Notes under the pieces: generated by a model
The model's input: only the letters and a program-made list of their open reading frames with translations
Database searches by the model: none
Told to the model about the DNA's origin: nothing
Shown: positions 60,490-64,000 of the stretch, piece by piece
Layout of the letters: each line of letters begins with the position of its first letter
How positions within the stretch are numbered: the stretch's first letter is position 1
Assembly: GCF_000372965.1 (NCBI RefSeq)
Contig: NZ_KB890024.1
Span: 3,226,839-3,290,838 of the forward strand
Direction: 5' to 3'
DNA: 64,000 nt
DNA from: Hoeflea sp. 108
GTDB taxonomy: Bacteria; Pseudomonadota; Alphaproteobacteria; Rhizobiales; Rhizobiaceae
Made by a program: the position numbers and the translations under genes

Positions 60490-60790
60490 TGGCGGCGACG
60501 GCCACCTGTCCACTTTCGCCGCCTACCTTTTCACCACAACGTCCAGGTGTCGATCCTCGCCTTTGCACTGGGCTGCGCGCTCGCCGTACCCACGGCCCTG
60601 CTCATGCTGATGAACGGGTGCATCCTCGGCGCGATGTTCTATGTCTTCTGGGCGAAAGGTCTTGCATACGAATTCGGCGCCGGGCTGTTCATTCACGGCA
60701 GCACCGAACTCTTCGCCATTGCATCGCCGGAGCTGCCGGGATGCGCATAGGCACGCGCATCGCCTTTCCCGGCCGGCTGTCGATGGCGTG
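60490..60790 (+). pseudogene. SpoIIM/DUF95 membrane protein remnant
   Basis: Three frames in succession match the stage II sporulation protein M family: LYDGGDGHLSTFAAYLFT, then (shift near 60538) HNVQVSILAFALGCALAVPT with NGCILGAMFYVFWAKGLAYE and IHGSTELFAI, then (shift near 60725) IAGAAGMRIGTRIAFPGRLS. The N-terminal part and the end of the family domain are absent. After it, another frame to 60979 reads PTLVIAALQPDAFSGD and ELTSLILPSAGLAALLAIGI, an unidentified membrane fragment. The locus is dead. Confidence 0.75.
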
Positions 60791-60979
60791 CCCACGCTCG
60801 TCATCGCAGCGCTCCAGCCTGACGCCTTCTCCGGCGACCAGACAGCCGCGGGGCACACGGCCGGCGACCATGCCCACGCCTCCGAGCATGGCGAATCCGG
60901 CAGCTTCGAGTTGACCTCCCTGATCCTGCCGAGCGCAGGCCTTGCAGCGCTGCTCGCCATAGGCATCTGGCTGTTCTGA

Positions 60980-61289
60980 CGGCAACGCGACGATGCCTGA
61001 CAGCTGCAGGCAGGCGGCATTTGCGATAAAGGTGTCGGCAGGCGCCGATGCGCTCGGCCTTTTCCGGCGTCCCCCAGTCTTTTCCCCGTCCAAGGTGGAG
61101 ATCGTGGGCATAGGGCCGAGCCGAAGCCGCCGAGCCATCGAGCATGGTCGTGCGGTCCGTCATTCACCGACCTGAGCAAAACCCGCCGCCGGTGCGTTCG
61201 GGATATGGTGAAGTCAGCTGTCGCGCTCCATACTCGGGCGACTTTTGCCGCGAGGCGACTCGCATGCATGAACGGGGGTCGACCGAACC
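60980..61289. other. Upstream region of the sensor kinase
   Basis: No gene or recognised site. Its left edge is pseudogene debris; the kinase promoter is presumably here. Confidence 0.4.
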
Positions 61290-63743
61290 ATGAGCCCAAT
61301 CTGGCAATCGCTTTTGGCCAATCTCGCCCTTGTCTCGATCCTGATGGTCGCATGGGACCTGATTTCGGATGTGACCGGCAAGCTTTCGAAGACGGCCCAG
61401 TCGCTGGCTCTCGGCGCGGTGATGGGAGGCGGCGCCATCATTTCGATGATGCTGGCGCTGCCCATCGCATCGGGCTTTATCCTCGACCTGCGCTCAGCCT
61501 TCATCGCATCGGCAGTCTTTTTCGGCGGATTGCCGGCAATGGTGGTGACGACGGGCGCGGCAATCGCCTTTCGCGTCCATCTTGGCGGACAGGGCGCGGT
61601 GCCCGGCCTGGCGGGCATCCTCATTGCCACGGTCGTCGGCCTGGCCTGCCACCGGGCGGTCAGGTCGCGCCAGCGGACGACGATGGATATCTTCGGCCTG
61701 GCGGTCGCCGTCGCCATCGGCAGCCTGATCAGCCTGTTTGCCTTTCCGTCGGGAGCGAGGGGCGATCTCATTGCCCGCACCGGCATTCCGCTGGTTTTGT
61801 TCGCCTTCATCAGCCCGGTCATCATCGGCGTGCTTCTCGACCGGCAATTGAGGCGGCGCGAACTGGCCGAGGCCAACAGGATTTTCAGCGCCATGGTCCG
61901 CGAATTGCCGGACTGTCTCAACGTCAAGGACGTGGACGGGCGCTTCGTTGCCGCCAATCCGGCCACGGCGGCCCTGATGCGCGTCGGCTCCGTCGAGGAA
62001 CTGATCGGCAAGACGGATTTCGATTTCTTCCCGCCTGAGATGGCCGCCCAGTTCCGCAAGGACGAGGTCGCGGCCCTGGAGAACGATGAAAGCGTGCGGG
62101 TCGACCAGCAGGCCCTGCTCGCCGACGGCGCGCCCGGCTGGCTGTCGACGCTGAAGGCGCCGTTCAAGGACGAGGCCGGCCGTGTGGTCGGGATCATCAC
62201 CTACAACCGCGACGTGACCGAACAGAAGCGCAGCGCCCAGTTGAAGAACGAGTTCATCTCGACCGTCAGCCACGAGTTGCGCACGCCGCTGACCTCGATC
62301 CGCGGCTCGCTGGGGCTGATAGCGGCGGGCGTGGCCGGCGAACTGCCGCCCAAGGCGGCAAACCTCGTCAAGATCGCGCACACCAACAGCGAGCGGCTGG
62401 TCCATCTCATCAACGACATCCTCGACATGGAGAAGATCGAGTCGGGCAAGATGACGTTCGACATCAGGCAGATGGCGGTCCGGCAGGTGCTCGAGCAGGT
62501 TGTTGCGGCGAGTGCGAACTATCGCACCGACATGCAGATCAGGCTGGTGCTGATCGACGATGCCCCGCGTGCCGAAGTCCGGGTCGATCCCGATCGCCTT
62601 CACCAGGTGCTGGCAAATCTGCTGTCCAATGCGATCAAGTTCTCGCCCGCCGGCGAGACTGTCACCGTCAGGCTGGCCCGCCTGAGGGAAGGTACGCTTC
62701 GCATCTCGGTGATCGACAATGGCAGCGGTATTCCCGAGGCGTTCAGGGGCCGTATTTTCGGCAAGTTCGAGCAGGCCGACGGATCCAACACGCGGGAAAA
62801 GGGCGGAACCGGGCTGGGCCTCAGCATTGCCAAGACCATCGTCGAAAGGCTCGACGGCACGCTGACCTTTGAAACGGAGGAAGGCAAGGGAACGTCGTTC
62901 CACGTCGACCTGCCTGAGGCCAGGCCGTCACATGCCGCGCCGAAGCCGATCGCGACCATGGGGCTAGACGACCATCGAACCCGGGTACTGGTCTGCGAAG
63001 ACGAGGCCGATGTCTCGACCGTCATCGCCGCCCTGCTCGATGCGGAGGGTTTCTCCTGCGACGTCGCGCCCGACATCGCCTCGGCGAAGATGCTGCTGCG
63101 GTCGCGCAACTATGCGGCGATGACGCTGGACATCAAGCTTGCCGGCGAATCCGGAATCAAGCTGTTCCACGACATCAGGGCCTCCGAGGTCAACGCCGAC
63201 ATCCCGGTGATCGTCGTTTCGGCAGTTGCCGACGAGGCCAGGCGTTCGATCAACGGCTCGGCGGTCGGCATCATCGACTGGCTCGAAAAGCCCGTCGACC
63301 CCAACCGTCTCCATTCGGCGCTCGGCAAGATCGTGATGCGCCGGACTGACAAGCCCAGGATCCTCCATGTCGAGGACGACGAAGGCGTGCTTGCGGTGAT
63401 GTCCGAGGGGCTCGGGCCCGACGTCTCGATCACCTCGGCAAGGACGCTCGGCGAGGCGCAGCAGGAGATTGCCCGCGACAGCTTCGACCTGATGATTCTC
63501 GACATCGCATTGCCCGATGGATCGGGCCTCGACCTGTTGTCGAACCTGCCTCCCGAAACGGCTGTCGTGGTGTTTTCGGCGGCCGAGTTCGACCAGACCT
63601 TGAGCGGACGCGTCAAGGCGGTGATGACCAAGACCAAGGCGTCGGAGGTCGACGTCGCCCGGCTGGTGAGGAGCCATCTTCCCGCAAGGCATGTTGCCGC
63701 CGCGCGCCCCCTCGCAAGCCCCCTCGCAAGCAAGGTGAAATGA
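61290..63743 (+). CDS. Hybrid sensor histidine kinase with two receiver domains
   Basis: An 817-residue membrane kinase. Residues 1-195: about five to six membrane helices of the LytS-like 5TM type (LANLALVSILMVAWDLIS, LGAVMGGGAIISMMLALPIA). About 200-315: PAS (MVRELPDCLNVKDVDGRF, TDFDFFPPEMAAQF). About 316-390: HisKA with FISTVSHELRTPLTSIRGS, phosphorylated H328. To about 560: ATPase with NLLSNAIKFS and GGTGLGLSIAK. Two receivers follow, with phospho-acceptors D614 (MTLDIKLAGES) and D738 (MILDIALPDGSG). The response regulator gene overlaps its stop. Signal unknown. Confidence 0.9.
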   Translation: MSPIWQSLLANLALVSILMVAWDLISDVTGKLSKTAQSLALGAVMGGGAIISMMLALPIASGFILDLRSAFIASAVFFGGLPAMVVTTGAAIAFRVHLGGQGAVPGLAGILIATVVGLACHRAVRSRQRTTMDIFGLAVAVAIGSLISLFAFPSGARGDLIARTGIPLVLFAFISPVIIGVLLDRQLRRRELAEANRIFSAMVRELPDCLNVKDVDGRFVAANPATAALMRVGSVEELIGKTDFDFFPPEMAAQFRKDEVAALENDESVRVDQQALLADGAPGWLSTLKAPFKDEAGRVVGIITYNRDVTEQKRSAQLKNEFISTVSHELRTPLTSIRGSLGLIAAGVAGELPPKAANLVKIAHTNSERLVHLINDILDMEKIESGKMTFDIRQMAVRQVLEQVVAASANYRTDMQIRLVLIDDAPRAEVRVDPDRLHQVLANLLSNAIKFSPAGETVTVRLARLREGTLRISVIDNGSGIPEAFRGRIFGKFEQADGSNTREKGGTGLGLSIAKTIVERLDGTLTFETEEGKGTSFHVDLPEARPSHAAPKPIATMGLDDHRTRVLVCEDEADVSTVIAALLDAEGFSCDVAPDIASAKMLLRSRNYAAMTLDIKLAGESGIKLFHDIRASEVNADIPVIVVSAVADEARRSINGSAVGIIDWLEKPVDPNRLHSALGKIVMRRTDKPRILHVEDDEGVLAVMSEGLGPDVSITSARTLGEAQQEIARDSFDLMILDIALPDGSGLDLLSNLPPETAVVVFSAAEFDQTLSGRVKAVMTKTKASEVDVARLVRSHLPARHVAAARPLASPLASKVK

Positions 63744-64000
63744 TGTCCGCCAGAATTCTTTACGTCGACGACGAAGACGATATCCGCGAAATCGCCCAGA
63801 TGTCGCTCGAACTCGAGCCCGGCTTCAGCGTGCGTCAATGTTCGTCGGGCAGCGAGGCGCTCGGCGAGGCAGCCGGATGGCAACCCGACCTGATACTGCT
63901 CGACGTCATGATGCCGGAAATGGATGGCCCGGAAACGTTGAGGCGATTGGCCGAGCAGCCCTCGACGGCTGCAATTCCGGTCATCTTCATCACGGCCAAG
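63743..64000 (+). CDS. Response regulator, CheY-like (cut by window end)
   Basis: 86 codons of a receiver domain: ILYVDDEDDIREIAQMSLEL, phosphorylation site LILLDVMMPEMDGPET and switch VIFITAK. The ATG lies in ATGATG overlapping the kinase stop, so the two are co-translated and should form a phosphorelay. Whether an output domain follows cannot be seen. Confidence 0.9.
   Translation, partial: MSARILYVDDEDDIREIAQMSLELEPGFSVRQCSSGSEALGEAAGWQPDLILLDVMMPEMDGPETLRRLAEQPSTAAIPVIFITAK

Noticed and set aside
1..64000. CRISPR arrays, tRNA and rRNA genes
   Set aside because: No regularly spaced repeats of 25-40 bases and no cloverleaf or rRNA consensus were recognised; short tRNAs could be missed by eye.

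Overview
The window is high-GC chromosomal DNA of an alphaproteobacterium, most likely Hyphomicrobiales close to Mesorhizobium. Pointers are the DUF982, DUF1236 and DUF1515-type small proteins, the style of the purine and ABC-transport genes, and a cobalamin riboswitch of canonical sequence. No rRNA, tRNA or CRISPR array is visible. Both ends cut through genes: an NCS2 purine permease on the left and a response regulator on the right.

Layout. Positions 1-2.7 kb hold a purine salvage pair (permease and adenine deaminase). 2.7-6.8 kb holds small accessory genes: an orphan Imm45-like immunity protein, a ribbon-helix-helix regulator, and a Tat-exported succinylglutamate desuccinylase/aspartoacylase-family protein. 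6.9-33.3 kb is the late region of a T7-like (podovirus-type) prophage, read almost entirely on the minus strand: terminase small and large subunits, portal, Bbp19-like protein, scaffold, capsid, tail tube B, internal virion proteins of the gp13/14/15/16 type, tail fibre, then a lysis cassette (GH19 endolysin, holin, overlapping Rz/Rz1-like spanins, DUF1515 protein). No integrase, repressor, polymerase or primase lies in the window. The counterpart of tail tube A and the N-terminal half of tail tube B appear to be deleted. Two cargo hotspots interrupt the late operon with plus-strand genes. One, at 9-12.8 kb, carries an acetyltransferase, a GT25 glycosyltransferase, a methyltransferase and a GT2 glycosyltransferase. 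The other, at 16.4-18.9 kb, carries membrane and secreted proteins. Both are bordered by decayed partial copies of phage genes.

33.4-43.8 kb is a dense field of about 22 very small genes, mostly with good ribosome binding sites, many encoding one- or two-helix membrane proteins or exported proteins. Mixed among them are fragments of a second, unrelated phage packaging module, a diverged 34-bp repeat pair and a triplicated 23-bp repeat. 43.9-51.7 kb returns to ordinary chromosomal genes: a large autotransporter, an MFS transporter, a nucleoside hydrolase, an EamA exporter and a LysR regulator.

51.9-58.1 kb is a cobalamin-riboswitch operon: a CbiX-like domain joined to a [2Fe-2S] ferredoxin domain, then a peptide/nickel-type ABC transporter with substrate-binding protein, permease, permease-ATPase fusion and second ATPase. 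The riboswitch implies uptake of cobalt or a cobalamin-related ligand when B12 is short. The rest of the window has a MarR-like regulator, two lipoproteins, a nucleoside deaminase, a SpoIIM pseudogene, and a hybrid histidine kinase coupled to a response regulator.
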